From Hyphomicrobium sp. (GTDB lineage Bacteria > Pseudomonadota > Alphaproteobacteria > Rhizobiales > Hyphomicrobiaceae), in contig JADJVG010000002.1 of the NCBI GenBank assembly GCA_016716675.1, positions 1-64,000 on the forward strand: a DNA stretch of 64,000 nucleotides, read 5' to 3'. Shown here piece after piece: positions 19,367 through 27,851 of the stretch (the stretch's first letter is position 1; each line of letters opens with the position of its first letter). Under the pieces are notes generated by a model that was not told the origin of the DNA, did no database searches, and saw only the letters and a program-made list of their open reading frames with translations. The position numbers and the translations under genes were made by a program.

Positions 19367-20461
19367 ATGTCGCGCCGCGCAACGAAGCTTTTCAAGGCCG
19401 CACTTTCGGCGCTGCATTATAGCGGCGCCGACGGCCTCATTGCGCCATTTACAGCGGGCAATGGCGTTATTTTTATGCTGCATCAGGTGTCGCCCGAGGC
19501 TCCGGAAGCGTTCTCTCCAAACCGTATTTTGAAGGTCACGCCAGACTTTCTGGAACGCGTGATCGTGCAGGTTCGCGACGCCGGGTTCGATATCATCTCC
19601 ATGGACGATGTGCCGGAACGGATCAAAGCGGCCCCTGGTGGACGTCCGTTCGCGGTCTTCACGCTGGATGATGGCTACCGGGACAATGCCGAGCACGCCT
19701 ATCCCGTGTTCAAGCGGCACAATGCTCCGTTCACGATCTACGTGGCGTCGGACTTCGCCGATGGCCGCGGTGATCTGTGGTGGCTGTCGCTTGAGGAAGC
19801 GCTGCGCCACCTCCCCGAAGTGACGCTGACGATCAACGGCGCCAACCGCCATTTCAAGCTAGGCACGCCGGATGAGAAAGATCAGGCGTTTCATGTCATC
19901 TATTGGTGGCTGAGATCCGTGCCCGAGCGTCTGGCACGCGCGATCACCGACCAATTGGCACGCGACGCGAACATCGACCCGACCGCGTTCTGCCGCGATC
20001 TTGTTATGACGTGGGATGAATTACGTACCCTGGCACAAGATCCGCTCGTGAGTTTCGGCGCGCATACCTGCTCGCATTTGATGCTCTCAAAGCTGAGCGA
20101 AGACGAGGTGCGCCAGGAGATCGGCGAATCCGTGCGCCGCATCGAGAGCGAGCTGGGCCGTCCGGTCCGGCACTTCAGCTATCCGTATGGATGCGAGACC
20201 AGTGCAGATGCGCGTGAGTTTGAGATCTGCCGGGAATTCGGCTTTGCCACTGCCGTGACGACGCGCAAGGGCTTGCTGTACACCAAGGATGCGGTGGATA
20301 TGGTGGCCTTGCCGCGCCTGTCGCTGAATGGCGATTTCCAGGAGGCGCATTACGTCAAGGTGCTTCTGTCGGGCGCGCCCTTCGCGATTTGGAATGCGGC
20401 GCAGCGGTTCAGTTCGCCTCGCGTCAGCTCGCAGTCTCCGACGATGCCAGCGGCACGATAA
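19367..20461 (+). CDS. Polysaccharide deacetylase (NodB-like, carbohydrate esterase 4 family)
   Basis: About 364 residues from the ATG at 19367, which has AGG 6 bases upstream; the 16 extra upstream codons look untranslated. The NodB motifs are visible: motif 1 T-L-D-D-G-Y-R-D with the catalytic base and metal Asp, motif 2 G-A-H-T-C-S-H with the two metal-binding histidines, then F-S-Y-P-Y-G. It removes acetyl groups from amino sugars, and together with the adjacent export genes it suggests the exported polymer is tailored. No signal peptide is obvious, so action on cytoplasmic or lipid-linked intermediates is possible. Confidence 0.88.
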   Translation: MSRRATKLFKAALSALHYSGADGLIAPFTAGNGVIFMLHQVSPEAPEAFSPNRILKVTPDFLERVIVQVRDAGFDIISMDDVPERIKAAPGGRPFAVFTLDDGYRDNAEHAYPVFKRHNAPFTIYVASDFADGRGDLWWLSLEEALRHLPEVTLTINGANRHFKLGTPDEKDQAFHVIYWWLRSVPERLARAITDQLARDANIDPTAFCRDLVMTWDELRTLAQDPLVSFGAHTCSHLMLSKLSEDEVRQEIGESVRRIESELGRPVRHFSYPYGCETSADAREFEICREFGFATAVTTRKGLLYTKDAVDMVALPRLSLNGDFQEAHYVKVLLSGAPFAIWNAAQRFSSPRVSSQSPTMPAAR

Positions 20462-20469
20462 CGGCCGGC

Positions 20470-20682
20470 TTAGGTCTTATCCGGCCGCAGCATCCATTTG
20501 ATAAGAACGCCGGCCGGCAGCACCCAAAGCAGGCCGGCAATCACATAGTAGAGAAGCTCAACGAACTTATTGGCGTTCTGGACCTGCAGCACGACTGCAA
20601 CGGCCAGCGCCAGCATGGCATAGACGAAAATCAACACGAGCAGGGCGACTGTGCCGGCAAGTTTTCGTTGTCTGAGCGTCAT
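20470..20682 (-). CDS. DUF2842 family small membrane protein
   Basis: The product is 70 residues with two transmembrane helices (about 9-31 and 40-60), beginning M-T-L-R-Q-R-K-L-A-G-T and with Y-Y-V-I-A-G-L-L-W-V-L-P-A-G near the end. This matches the DUF2842 family, common in alphaproteobacteria, whose function is unknown. It is convergent with the deacetylase; a 7-bp inverted repeat CGGCCGG/CCGGCCG at 20462-20487 straddles the two stop codons and could act as a weak bidirectional terminator. Confidence 0.85.
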   Translation of the reverse strand: MTLRQRKLAGTVALLVLIFVYAMLALAVAVVLQVQNANKFVELLYYVIAGLLWVLPAGVLIKWMLRPDKT

Positions 20683-20799
20683 GACTGATCAATCGCCTTG
20701 ATTGCTGCGTAGGTGTAAGCGGTGCCGCGCCGGATAGGCGCATTCCGCATTTTTGCCGCCTTGGGTATTTCAGGGGCGAGCTATCGGCGCAAGGATTTA

Positions 20800-21900
20800 A
20801 TGGCGATGACAGGTCTGACATCCAGGGCGAATGCGGTGAGACCGGCCCCTGCGGCAATCGGCGGGCAGCGCGGGGTCGAGATCTGGCTGTGGTGCATCGC
20901 GGCGCTCATTGTCGCAATGATCGTTGTCGGCGGCGCAACGCGGCTGACCGACAGCGGCCTTTCGATCACCGAGTGGAAGCCGATCCTGGGCGCCATTCCG
21001 CCGCTCAATGACATCGACTGGCAGATGGCATTCGAGAAGTACAAGCAGATCCCGGAATACCACTTGGTCAACCAGGGTATGGGGATCGAAGACTTCAAAT
21101 TCATCTTCTGGTGGGAGTGGAGCCATCGTTTTCTCGGCCGCTTCATCGGCGTTGCGTTTGCGCTGCCGCTGCTCGCCTTCTGGGCGACAGGCCGGTTGCG
21201 CGCTGGGCTTGCCTCCAAGCTCGCCGGCGTCTTGGCGTTGGGTGGCCTGCAAGGCGCCGTCGGCTGGTACATGGTCTCGTCGGGATTGAGCGAGCGCGTC
21301 GATGTCAGTCAGTATCGCCTAGCGCTGCATCTCTCGGTGGCGATGTGCATTCTGGCGCTCGTCGTTTGGATTGCGCTCGATGAGCGGCGCGCTCGACTGG
21401 AGACCAGCATGGGCACGGTGAGTGCCGGCGTCCGATCGTTTGCGGGGGTTCTGCTCGCCATCATCGGCGTGCAGATTGTGCTTGGTGCTTTCGTTGCCGG
21501 ATTGCGCGCGGGCCTCGTGTACAACACGTGGCCGTCAATGGATGGTGCGTTCGTGCCGTCTGATTACTGGATTTCAGAGCACGGTTTGTTGAGCCTGTTC
21601 GATAGTCATGCCGCGGTGCAATTCAATCATCGCATCATGGCTTATGTTGTGCTCGCCGCGGTGTTCTATCATGAGTTACGACTGCTGCTCGGCGGAGCGA
21701 CGGGCGCTGTCAGAACCTCAGGCTTGGTCCTTGCTGCTGCCGTCGTTGCCCAGGCGGTGCTCGGCATTATGACGCTTGTGATGCACGTCCCGCTGGCTCT
21801 GGGGCTGATACACCAGGGCGGCGCAGCCTTGGTTCTTAGCATCGCGGTTTGGCATCTCTTTACAGCGCGCAACGCTTCTGTGGTGGATGGCTCCGCCTAG
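20800..21900 (+). CDS. ctaA: Heme A synthase (CtaA/COX15)
   Basis: About 366 residues from the ATG at 20800, which follows AAGGA; upstream codons are not protein-like. Eight transmembrane helices are apparent in two halves. Conserved haem-ligand histidines sit in W-S-H-R-F-L-G-R, A-L-H-L-S-V-A, Q-F-N-H-R-I-M-A-Y and L-I-H-Q-G-G-A. The segment R-L-T-D-S-G-L-S-I-T-E-W-K-P near the N-terminus is the family signature. The enzyme oxidises the C8 methyl of haem O to a formyl group to give haem A for aa3-type cytochrome oxidase. It is convergent with argC, with 18 bases between the stops. Confidence 0.95.
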   Translation: MAMTGLTSRANAVRPAPAAIGGQRGVEIWLWCIAALIVAMIVVGGATRLTDSGLSITEWKPILGAIPPLNDIDWQMAFEKYKQIPEYHLVNQGMGIEDFKFIFWWEWSHRFLGRFIGVAFALPLLAFWATGRLRAGLASKLAGVLALGGLQGAVGWYMVSSGLSERVDVSQYRLALHLSVAMCILALVVWIALDERRARLETSMGTVSAGVRSFAGVLLAIIGVQIVLGAFVAGLRAGLVYNTWPSMDGAFVPSDYWISEHGLLSLFDSHAAVQFNHRIMAYVVLAAVFYHELRLLLGGATGAVRTSGLVLAAAVVAQAVLGIMTLVMHVPLALGLIHQGGAALVLSIAVWHLFTARNASVVDGSA

Positions 21901-21918
21901 CGAGAGCCGCCCGCGCGA

Positions 21919-22848
21919 TCACGCCAAACCCAACATCAACCGCAGGTTCTGTACGGCGGCGCCCGCAGCGCCTTTGCCGAGGTTATCGAGGCGCGCCACG
22001 AGCAGCGCATGGCGTTTGGCGTCGTTGCCGAACACGTACAGTTCGAGCTTGTCGGTATCGTTCAGCGCCTCCGGCTCAAGCCGTGACATGGCCGCCGCGT
22101 TGGCCACTACGTGCACGCGCTCCGACCCGGCGAAATGCTTGGCGATTGCCGCTTCAAGGTCTTTCAACGACGGCTTGCCCGGCAGCATGTCGAGATGCAA
22201 CGGTATCGAGACGAGCATGCCCTGTTTGAAGTTGCCGACGCTCGGCACGAAAATCGGGCGGCGCGTCAGACCCGTATAGGCCATCAGTTCGGGGACGTGC
22301 TTATGCTCCAGGCCAAGCGCGTAGAGCTCGAACGCGGGCGCGGTCTTCGATACCTCGTAGGATTCGATCATCGACTTGCCGCCGCCGGAGTATCCCGACA
22401 CCGCGTTGACAGTGATCGGGAAATCCTTCGGCACGATCCCGGCATCGATCAACGGCCGCAGCAAAGCAATCGCGCCCGTCGGATAGCAGCCGGGATTTGC
22501 GACGTGGCTCGCCTTGCGGATTGCATCTGTCTGCTTGGCGTCAAGTTCGGCGAAGCCGTACACCCAATCCTTGGCAACGCGATGGGCGGTGGACGCATCA
22601 ACGATCTTCGGTGCCGCATCGCCGAGGCTCGCGGCAAGCGCCACGGCTTCCTTGGCCGCGTCATCCGGCAGACAGAGCACGACGGCATCGACATCGCGCA
22701 TCATGGCGGCGCGCGCCGCTGCATCCTTGCGCAGTTTCGGATCGATGCTCTTGACGGTGACGCCGGGAAGGCCCGCCAGCCGATCGGCAATCTGCAGGCC
22801 GGTGGTGCCAGCCTCGCCGTCGATGAAGACCGTCTTCGCTTTCGTCAT
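21919..22848 (-). CDS. argC: N-acetyl-gamma-glutamyl-phosphate reductase (short, type 2 ArgC)
   Basis: About 309 residues from the ATG at 22848, the length of the short ArgC type found in many alphaproteobacteria. The N-terminal NADP-binding segment is [14 protein letters not shown]. The catalytic cysteine is C121 in N-P-G-C-Y-P-T-G, and V-S-G-Y-S-G-G-G-K follows. It reduces N-acetylglutamyl phosphate to the semialdehyde in arginine synthesis. The TerC-family gene ends 1 base before its start on the same strand, and rplM-rpsI lie upstream, a common alphaproteobacterial grouping. Confidence 0.95.
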   Translation of the reverse strand: MTKAKTVFIDGEAGTTGLQIADRLAGLPGVTVKSIDPKLRKDAAARAAMMRDVDAVVLCLPDDAAKEAVALAASLGDAAPKIVDASTAHRVAKDWVYGFAELDAKQTDAIRKASHVANPGCYPTGAIALLRPLIDAGIVPKDFPITVNAVSGYSGGGKSMIESYEVSKTAPAFELYALGLEHKHVPELMAYTGLTRRPIFVPSVGNFKQGMLVSIPLHLDMLPGKPSLKDLEAAIAKHFAGSERVHVVANAAAMSRLEPEALNDTDKLELYVFGNDAKRHALLVARLDNLGKGAAGAAVQNLRLMLGLA

Positions 22849-22849
22849 G

Positions 22850-23605
22850 TCAACCTCCGATGCCGAGCCGGTGCTGGATGCCCTGCAAGATGGTTTCCGA
22901 GCAGCCGACGCCCCAGGCCGCGCACGCAACCTGATGACTGTCGCGATAGATCATGTCGAGCGCGACGAAGAGGATAATGAGCAGACCAATCCAGGCGATC
23001 CAAGGATAGCTTTGCAGCAGTTTGGCGATGTAGTTCGAGGCAACGGCCATCAGGACGATCGCAATGGCCAAGCCGATGACGAGCACGAGTGTCGATTCAC
23101 CGGCCGCGCCTGCAACCGCGAGCACGTTGTCGAGCGACATCGAGAGGTCTGCGAGGATGATTGTCCAAAGCGCCGACCAGAACGTCGCGCCAGAGCCGGT
23201 CGTAGACGTGGAGGCGAGATTGCTTTCGATCTCGTCCATGGACGGTTGATGTTCATCCTTGATCTGGTTGTACATCTTCCAGCACACGAACAGCAACAGC
23301 AGGCCGCCCGCGAGTGTCAGGCCGATGACCTGCAGCATCTGCTGGGCGACGGCGGAAAACATGATGCGCAGGATGACAGCGCCGGTGATGCCCCAGAAGA
23401 TGACCTTGCCGCGCATCTCTTTGGGCACGCGGGACGCTGCCATGCCGACAACGATGGCGTTGTCGCCGGCGAGCGTCAGGTCGATCATTAGAATGTTGAA
23501 TAAGGGTACCGTGTGGGTGCTCCACCATTCCGGCGACAGCACGTGCTCGATTTCAATGGCGAGCAGGTTGAACAGATCACCTAGGCTTGTCATCAACCAG
23601 TCCAT
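22850..23605 (-). CDS. TerC family integral membrane protein (YjbE-type, probable metal ion exporter)
   Basis: The product is 251 residues with about seven membrane helices. The family signature appears in [15 protein letters not shown] and, in the second half, [13 protein letters not shown], both placing acidic residues inside the membrane. TerC-family members have been linked to manganese export and tellurium resistance in other bacteria; the substrate here is inferred only. The leader between it and the rplM-rpsI terminator was checked for a yybP-ykoY manganese riboswitch and none was evident. Possibly co-transcribed with argC. Confidence 0.88.
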   Translation of the reverse strand: MDWLMTSLGDLFNLLAIEIEHVLSPEWWSTHTVPLFNILMIDLTLAGDNAIVVGMAASRVPKEMRGKVIFWGITGAVILRIMFSAVAQQMLQVIGLTLAGGLLLLFVCWKMYNQIKDEHQPSMDEIESNLASTSTTGSGATFWSALWTIILADLSMSLDNVLAVAGAAGESTLVLVIGLAIAIVLMAVASNYIAKLLQSYPWIAWIGLLIILFVALDMIYRDSHQVACAAWGVGCSETILQGIQHRLGIGG

Positions 23606-23726
23606 GCGTGTGGTTCTCCGGAAGGCAGGATTTCGACAGCATATTCGCGGCCATGCTGGGCGCGTTTATCAACTGTTGGTGCGCTATGTGGCACCCCTGA
23701 AGGTTTGCGGCAAGTCTCGGGCCCAG

Positions 23727-23762
23727 AAAAACAGAACAGCCCGCCGGTGAGGGCGGGCTGTT
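23727..23762 (-). terminator. Rho-independent terminator of the rplM-rpsI operon
   Basis: On the minus strand an 11-bp perfect stem (AACAGCCCGCC paired with GGCGGGCTGTT) with a 6-base loop is followed by CTGTTTTT. It lies about 25 bases beyond the rpsI stop codon. Stem, loop and T-run are all typical of an intrinsic terminator. Confidence 0.88.
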
Positions 23763-23787
23763 GCAATGTCGCAGCTGCAAGGCGCGC

Positions 23788-24273
23788 TTAGCGCTTCGAG
23801 AACTGGAACGATTTACGAGCCTTGACCTTACCGTACTTCTTACGCTCGACGGTGCGGCTATCGCGGGTCAGGAAGCCTTCCTTCTTGAGAACGCCGCGCA
23901 GGTCGGGTTCGTAGTAGGTGAGGGCCTTCGAGATGCCGTGACGCACAGCGCCTGCCTGACCCGACAGACCGCCACCAGCGACGGAAATGCGGATGTCATA
24001 CTGCGTGGCGCGGTTGGCGAGGTTCAGCGGCTGCTGCAGCATCATCTGCAGAACCGGACGGGCGAAGTAGGCTTTGAAGTCTTTGTTGTTGACCGTGATC
24101 ATGCCCTTGCCCGGCTTGATCCAGACGCGGGCGACCGCATCCTTACGCTTGCCGGTTGCGTAGGCGCGGCCGAGCTTATCGAGCTTCTGCACGCGAACGG
24201 GTGCGGCTTCAGGAGCGGCAGCTACGGTCTTGATGCCGCCAAGATCGGCGAGGGTCTTTGTTTCGGTTGCCAT
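23788..24273 (-). CDS. rpsI: 30S ribosomal protein S9
   Basis: The product is 161 residues; the extra N-terminal 30 residues, rich in Ala and Val, are usual in alphaproteobacteria. The core begins [16 protein letters not shown] and ends [13 protein letters not shown], the conserved S9 tail that reaches the ribosomal P site. It follows rplM by 5 bases and ends before a strong terminator. Confidence 0.98.
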   Translation of the reverse strand: MATETKTLADLGGIKTVAAAPEAAPVRVQKLDKLGRAYATGKRKDAVARVWIKPGKGMITVNNKDFKAYFARPVLQMMLQQPLNLANRATQYDIRISVAGGGLSGQAGAVRHGISKALTYYEPDLRGVLKKEGFLTRDSRTVERKKYGKVKARKSFQFSKR

Positions 24274-24278
24274 TGGAC

Positions 24279-24740
24279 TTAGACCCTCACGTTCTTACGG
24301 TTCAACTTGGCGACGTCGAGAACGACCGGGTTCTGGGCGACGTGCGGATGGTCTGCGCCTTTATAGATGCGCAGGTTGCGCATCAGCTGGCGCTGCAGCG
24401 GGCCGCGGGCGAGCATGCGCTCGACGGCCAGTTCCACGATGCGCTCAGGATGCTTGCTGTCCAGGATCTGGCGCGGCGTGCGCTCCTTGATACCGCCCGG
24501 ATAACCAGTGTGGCGGTAGTAGACCTTGTCGTCGCGCTTGGCGCCGGTGAAGACAACCTTGTCAGCGTTGATGATGACGACGTTATCTCCGCAATCGACG
24601 TGCGGCGTGTAGGTGGCTTTGTGTTTGCCCTTGAGGCGCATGGCGACGAGAGAAGCGAGGCGGCCGACGACAAGCCCTTCGGCGTCGATCAGGATCCACT
24701 TCTTTTCTACCGTTGCCGGCTTGGCGACATAAGTTGACAT
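24279..24740 (-). CDS. rplM: 50S ribosomal protein L13
   Basis: About 153 residues from the ATG at 24740; the open frame extends further, but M-S-T-Y-V-A-K-P is the standard alphaproteobacterial start. Conserved L13 segments include [15 protein letters not shown] and H-T-G-Y-P-G-G-I-K. It is the first gene of the rplM-rpsI operon, and the long upstream region (24741-25419) should contain its promoter. Confidence 0.98.
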   Translation of the reverse strand: MSTYVAKPATVEKKWILIDAEGLVVGRLASLVAMRLKGKHKATYTPHVDCGDNVVIINADKVVFTGAKRDDKVYYRHTGYPGGIKERTPRQILDSKHPERIVELAVERMLARGPLQRQLMRNLRIYKGADHPHVAQNPVVLDVAKLNRKNVRV

Positions 24741-25419
24741 AGCGAGGTAAGGCTCCTGCCTGCTGCCGGATGTGAGGCTTAAAAATGCAAGGCGCGCCGG
24801 TTTGCCGACGCGCTCTGCACGGTGCATACACAGATGCGGGGGTGTGTTCAATTTAAAAATTCACGCATTGAGAAAATGTAGTAATAGCATATGGTTAGGC
24901 AAAGCGGTAGCGAAATACCGTATTGTGGTATTCTAATACCGCTTGATTCGGGTACGCCGCCCCGCGCGGCTTCCCCCGGCGCCTCTAAGCCCCCCGGGGT
25001 CTCGCGCTGCCGGCTTGGCGCCCCCGGCTCTGGCCGGCGCGCCCTTGGCGGGTTGTGCCGCGCGAGGGCCGGCACGCCTCGGCGCCCGACTCTTGCAGGG
25101 GGCGGTGTCCTTGCCGCCCGCAGGAGGGCACGGCCGTGGGCCTCCATCCGCTAGTGGGCGCTGGGCCGAGACTTAACCTTCAAATCAAGAAGAGATATAA
25201 GGCCTTACCTGTGGGTTTGTCAAGCCGATAATCGCCGATGCCCAGGCACGGAAACCCGGTCGATATCGCGCAACAGGCTTCGTGCATAGCTGCGCAAATC
25301 ATGATTTGCTCGCGAGGTGTGTGCGGAGCTGCTCTTCTTAATAATGTCGCACTCCCGATGTCACTGTCGCGGTTGCCCAGTGCCAATCGTGGGCCGGGCT
25401 TTTCGAGGAGAATTTTTCT
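24741..25419. other. Gene-free stretch upstream of rplM: AT-rich part, hairpin, then very GC-rich part
   Basis: About 680 bases without a convincing gene. 24850-24900 is AT-rich and may hold the rplM promoter on the minus strand. Bases 24903-24943 form a two-tier inverted repeat (separate entry). Bases 24955-25165 are strikingly C/G-rich with many CCCC, GGGG and GGCGCG runs, unlike flanking DNA. Open frames there lack ribosome-binding sites and have implausible Pro/Arg/Ala-rich translations. No match to RNase P, tmRNA or SRP RNA signatures was seen. Confidence 0.5.
24903..24943. repeat. Two-tier inverted repeat (stem with internal loop)
   Basis: The outer arms AGCGGTA and TACCGCT are perfect complements. 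Inside them, after 4-base asymmetric spacers, AATACC and GGTATT pair around a 7-base loop. On either strand this gives a stem of 7 bp, an internal loop of 4 by 4, and a stem of 6 bp. There is no T-run after it. It could be an operator with dyad symmetry or a structured RNA segment upstream of rplM. Confidence 0.5.
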
Positions 25420-25938
25420 ATGACGGGCTATTTCGATCGTATTGCCAAGTTGCTTGGTGTTGTGATCGCCGGATTGTTGATCAGCCTGTCGGGTGCGGGA
25501 GCGCAGGAGGTCAAGCAAATCAAGCTGACGGACGCGCAAGTCTCGAACTTCATCAAAGCTCAGAGCGACCTCGCCGCCATCGCCTCCAAAATTCAAGCCG
25601 CGGGCGAAACCGCCGATCCGGCTTTGCAGGCCGAACTTGAGGGCATTGCCAAAAAGCACGGCTTCGAGAGCTTTGCCGAGTTGGATGACGTCGCGGCCAA
25701 CATTTCGATCGTCATGGCCGGTCTCGATACACAAACCGGCGAATTCACCGATCCTGTCGAAGCGCTGCAAAAAGAACTCGACGACGTCAAGAAAGACGAG
25801 AGCATTCCCGACGCCGACAAGAAGCAGCTCGTCGATGAATTATCAGAGGCGATCAAGACGACGCCGCCCTTGCAGAACAAGGAAAACATTGAAGTTGTCA
25901 AAACGCATCGCGCTGAAATTGAAAAAGCCCTGCAATAG
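25420..25938 (+). CDS. Secreted helical protein of unknown function
   Basis: The product is 172 residues. A signal peptide is clear (hydrophobic about 10-26, cleavage near A-G-A-Q). The mature part is acidic and Lys/Glu/Ala/Leu-rich, predicted all-helical, with S-N-F-I-K-A-Q-S-D-L near its start. No cysteines, metal motifs or repeats are visible. Similar small periplasmic helical proteins are annotated as hypothetical in Hyphomicrobiales. It is followed after 24 bases by the enoyl-CoA hydratase. GAGGAGA upstream supports the ATG at 25420. Confidence 0.72.
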   Translation: MTGYFDRIAKLLGVVIAGLLISLSGAGAQEVKQIKLTDAQVSNFIKAQSDLAAIASKIQAAGETADPALQAELEGIAKKHGFESFAELDDVAANISIVMAGLDTQTGEFTDPVEALQKELDDVKKDESIPDADKKQLVDELSEAIKTTPPLQNKENIEVVKTHRAEIEKALQ

Positions 25939-25962
25939 CTGCGAGCGGAAGGTTTACGCAGA

Positions 25963-26778
25963 ATGACGGATGTACGCGCACCCGAGGGGGGTGACCTGCT
26001 GATATCGCGCCCCGAGCCGGGCGTCGCCATGTTGACCCTCAATCGCCCCGGCGCGCGTAATGCCCTGTCGCTGTCTCTGATCCATGCAATCCACGCGGCC
26101 ATCACCGAAGCCGGTCGCGACGCGGACGTCGCGGCCATTGTGATCGCGGCGAACGGGTCGGTGTTCTCAGCCGGTCACGATCTCAAGGAAATGACAGCAC
26201 ACCGCACAGACGCGGACGGCGGGCGTGCGTTTTTCGATGAAACGATGTCGTCGTGTTCCGCCATGATGCAGGCCATTGTGGCGTGTCCCAAGCCCGTCAT
26301 AGCGGCGGTGCAAGGCACAGCAACGGCCGCCGGATGCCAGCTTGTCGCGACGTGCGACCTAGCGATCGCGTCTGACACCGCGCACTTTGGAACGCCCGGC
26401 GTCAACATCGGATTGTTCTGCTCGACGCCGATGGTGGCGCTGTCGCGCAACGTGCCGCGCAAGCAGGCGCTCGAAATGCTGTTGCTCGGTGAGACCATGG
26501 CGGCCGATGAGGCCGTGCGTTATGGCCTGGTGAACCGCGCGGTGTTCTCTGATCTGGTCATGCCCGAAGCGCTCGAGATGGCGCGACGGATCGCAGCAAA
26601 ATCCAAGGCGACAGTTGCCATCGGCAAGGAAGCTTTCTATCGCCAAATCGAGTTGCCGTTGACCGAGGCTTATGCCTATGCTGCGGCGATCATGGTCAAG
26701 AACATGATGAGTGCTGACGCCACTGAGGGCATCTGCGCGTTTGTTGAAAAGCGCCCCCCTGTTTGGAAGGATCAGTAA
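25963..26778 (+). CDS. Enoyl-CoA hydratase/isomerase family protein
   Basis: The product is 271 residues. Crotonase-fold signatures are visible: A-N-G-S-V-F-S-A-G-H-D-L-K-E-M provides the first oxyanion-hole backbone, and G-T-A-T-A-A-G-C-Q-L-V-A-T-C-D-L the second with its helix. The usual pair of catalytic glutamates is not evident at the standard positions, since Cys-Gln replaces Gly-Glu after A-A-G; this is typical of ECHDC3-like members whose reaction is unsettled. It heads a short run with the VOC and CoA-binding genes. Confidence 0.85.
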   Translation: MTDVRAPEGGDLLISRPEPGVAMLTLNRPGARNALSLSLIHAIHAAITEAGRDADVAAIVIAANGSVFSAGHDLKEMTAHRTDADGGRAFFDETMSSCSAMMQAIVACPKPVIAAVQGTATAAGCQLVATCDLAIASDTAHFGTPGVNIGLFCSTPMVALSRNVPRKQALEMLLLGETMAADEAVRYGLVNRAVFSDLVMPEALEMARRIAAKSKATVAIGKEAFYRQIELPLTEAYAYAAAIMVKNMMSADATEGICAFVEKRPPVWKDQ

Positions 26779-26781
26779 CGC

Positions 26782-27219
26782 ATGCAGCCGCGACTATCGC
26801 TCATTACGCTGGGCGTTGACGATGTGGCGGCTTCGATTGCCTTTTATGAGCGCCTAGGTTTCAAGGCATCTTCCGACAGCACAGCGGACGTTGCGTTCTT
26901 TGACGCGGGCGGCGTTGTGCTTGCGGTGTTTGGGCGCGCCGCGCTGGCGCAAGATGCCAACCGCGTCGTGTCTTCTGCCGCTGGGTTTTCCGGTGTGACG
27001 CTCGCCCACAATGTGGCCACGGAGAAGGACGTCGATACCGTGTTGGCGGAGGCCGTCGCAGCTGGCGCAACGCTTGCCAAGCCTGCCGCGAAAACCTCCT
27101 GGGGCGGCTATGCAGGCTATTTCGCAGATCCTGACGGCCATTTGTGGGAAGTGGCTCACAATCCATTCTGGTCATTTGACAATGCGGGGCGCATCATCCT
27201 GCCGGGTGTTTCGCCATGA
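26782..27219 (+). CDS. VOC (glyoxalase/bleomycin-resistance-like) family protein
   Basis: The product is 145 residues with two beta-alpha-beta-beta-beta modules: S-L-I-T-L-G-V-D-D-V-A-A-S-I-A-F-Y-E-R-L-G-F-K at the start and G-Y-F-A-D-P-D-G-H-L-W-E-V near residue 115, the usual position of the metal-binding glutamate. It starts 3 bases after the hydratase stop and overlaps the next gene by 4 bases, so the three are probably one transcript. Substrate unknown. Confidence 0.85.
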   Translation: MQPRLSLITLGVDDVAASIAFYERLGFKASSDSTADVAFFDAGGVVLAVFGRAALAQDANRVVSSAAGFSGVTLAHNVATEKDVDTVLAEAVAAGATLAKPAAKTSWGGYAGYFADPDGHLWEVAHNPFWSFDNAGRIILPGVSP

Positions 27220-27653
27220 CAGCTGATAGAAATAGCGATGAGGTCATCGACCGGATTTTGAAGTCCGCGCGGGTGTTCGCCGTCGTCGGCGCCAGCAACA
27301 AGCCGGAGCGGGCAAGCTATGGCGTGATGTTGGCCCTGATCGCCAAGGGATACGTCGTCCATCCCGTTAATCCCGGTCTCGCGGGCCAGTTGGTTCTGGG
27401 CCGCACAGTCTATGCGACGCTTGCCGACGTGCCCGCGCCCGTCGATGTGGTCGATATTTTCCGCCTGCCCGAGGATGCGCTGGTCGTGGTGCGTGAGGCG
27501 ATTGCCCTCAAGGACGCGCTGGGCATTTCGGTCGTCTGGATGCAACTCGGCATCGTCAACGCACAAGCCGCCGACGAAGCCGAAGTGGCTGGTTTGACCT
27601 CAGTCATGGATCGCTGCCCTAAAATCGAATTTGCGCGCGGCGCAGGGCGCTAA
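27216..27653 (+). CDS. CoA-binding domain protein (YccU-like)
   Basis: The product is 145 residues. The Rossmann-type CoA-binding fold is shown by V-F-A-V-V-G-A-S-N-K-P-E-R-A-S-Y-G-V and later H-P-V-N-P and V-D-I-F-R-L-P-E-D. It ends with the conserved V-M-D-R-C-P-K-I-E-F. Family members bind CoA or a nucleotide but have no established reaction. The start overlaps the VOC stop (ATGA), indicating translational coupling. Confidence 0.85.
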   Translation: MTADRNSDEVIDRILKSARVFAVVGASNKPERASYGVMLALIAKGYVVHPVNPGLAGQLVLGRTVYATLADVPAPVDVVDIFRLPEDALVVVREAIALKDALGISVVWMQLGIVNAQAADEAEVAGLTSVMDRCPKIEFARGAGR

Positions 27654-27851
27654 CGGTGATTGGCCCGATATGAGGTCATTGCGACATCTTGCGTATCAGC
27701 CGCCGCTTACCATTTAAATGGCGTAAACGTGAGTTGACGCAGAGCCTTGATGGCGTCGAATTTCAACGTGTTAAGTGATCTGTGAGATATCGATCGACGT
27801 ACTTAATTGAGCGGGTGGCTGTGGCCAATATAGGCACGCCGCCTTTGCTTT

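Noticed and set aside
22111..22977. 288-codon plus-strand open frame opposite argC and the TerC-family gene
   Set aside because: argC on the other strand has all catalytic motifs; this frame is its antisense shadow.
23606..23726. yybP-ykoY manganese riboswitch before the TerC-family gene
   Set aside because: The short leader lacks the conserved paired elements; only the upstream operon's terminator is clear.
24955..25165. RNase P RNA, tmRNA or SRP RNA in the GC-rich block
   Set aside because: None of the signature segments of these RNAs was found on either strand.
27654..27851. FMN riboswitch upstream of the GTP cyclohydrolase II-like gene
   Set aside because: No conserved RFN-element boxes are visible in the roughly 200-base leader.
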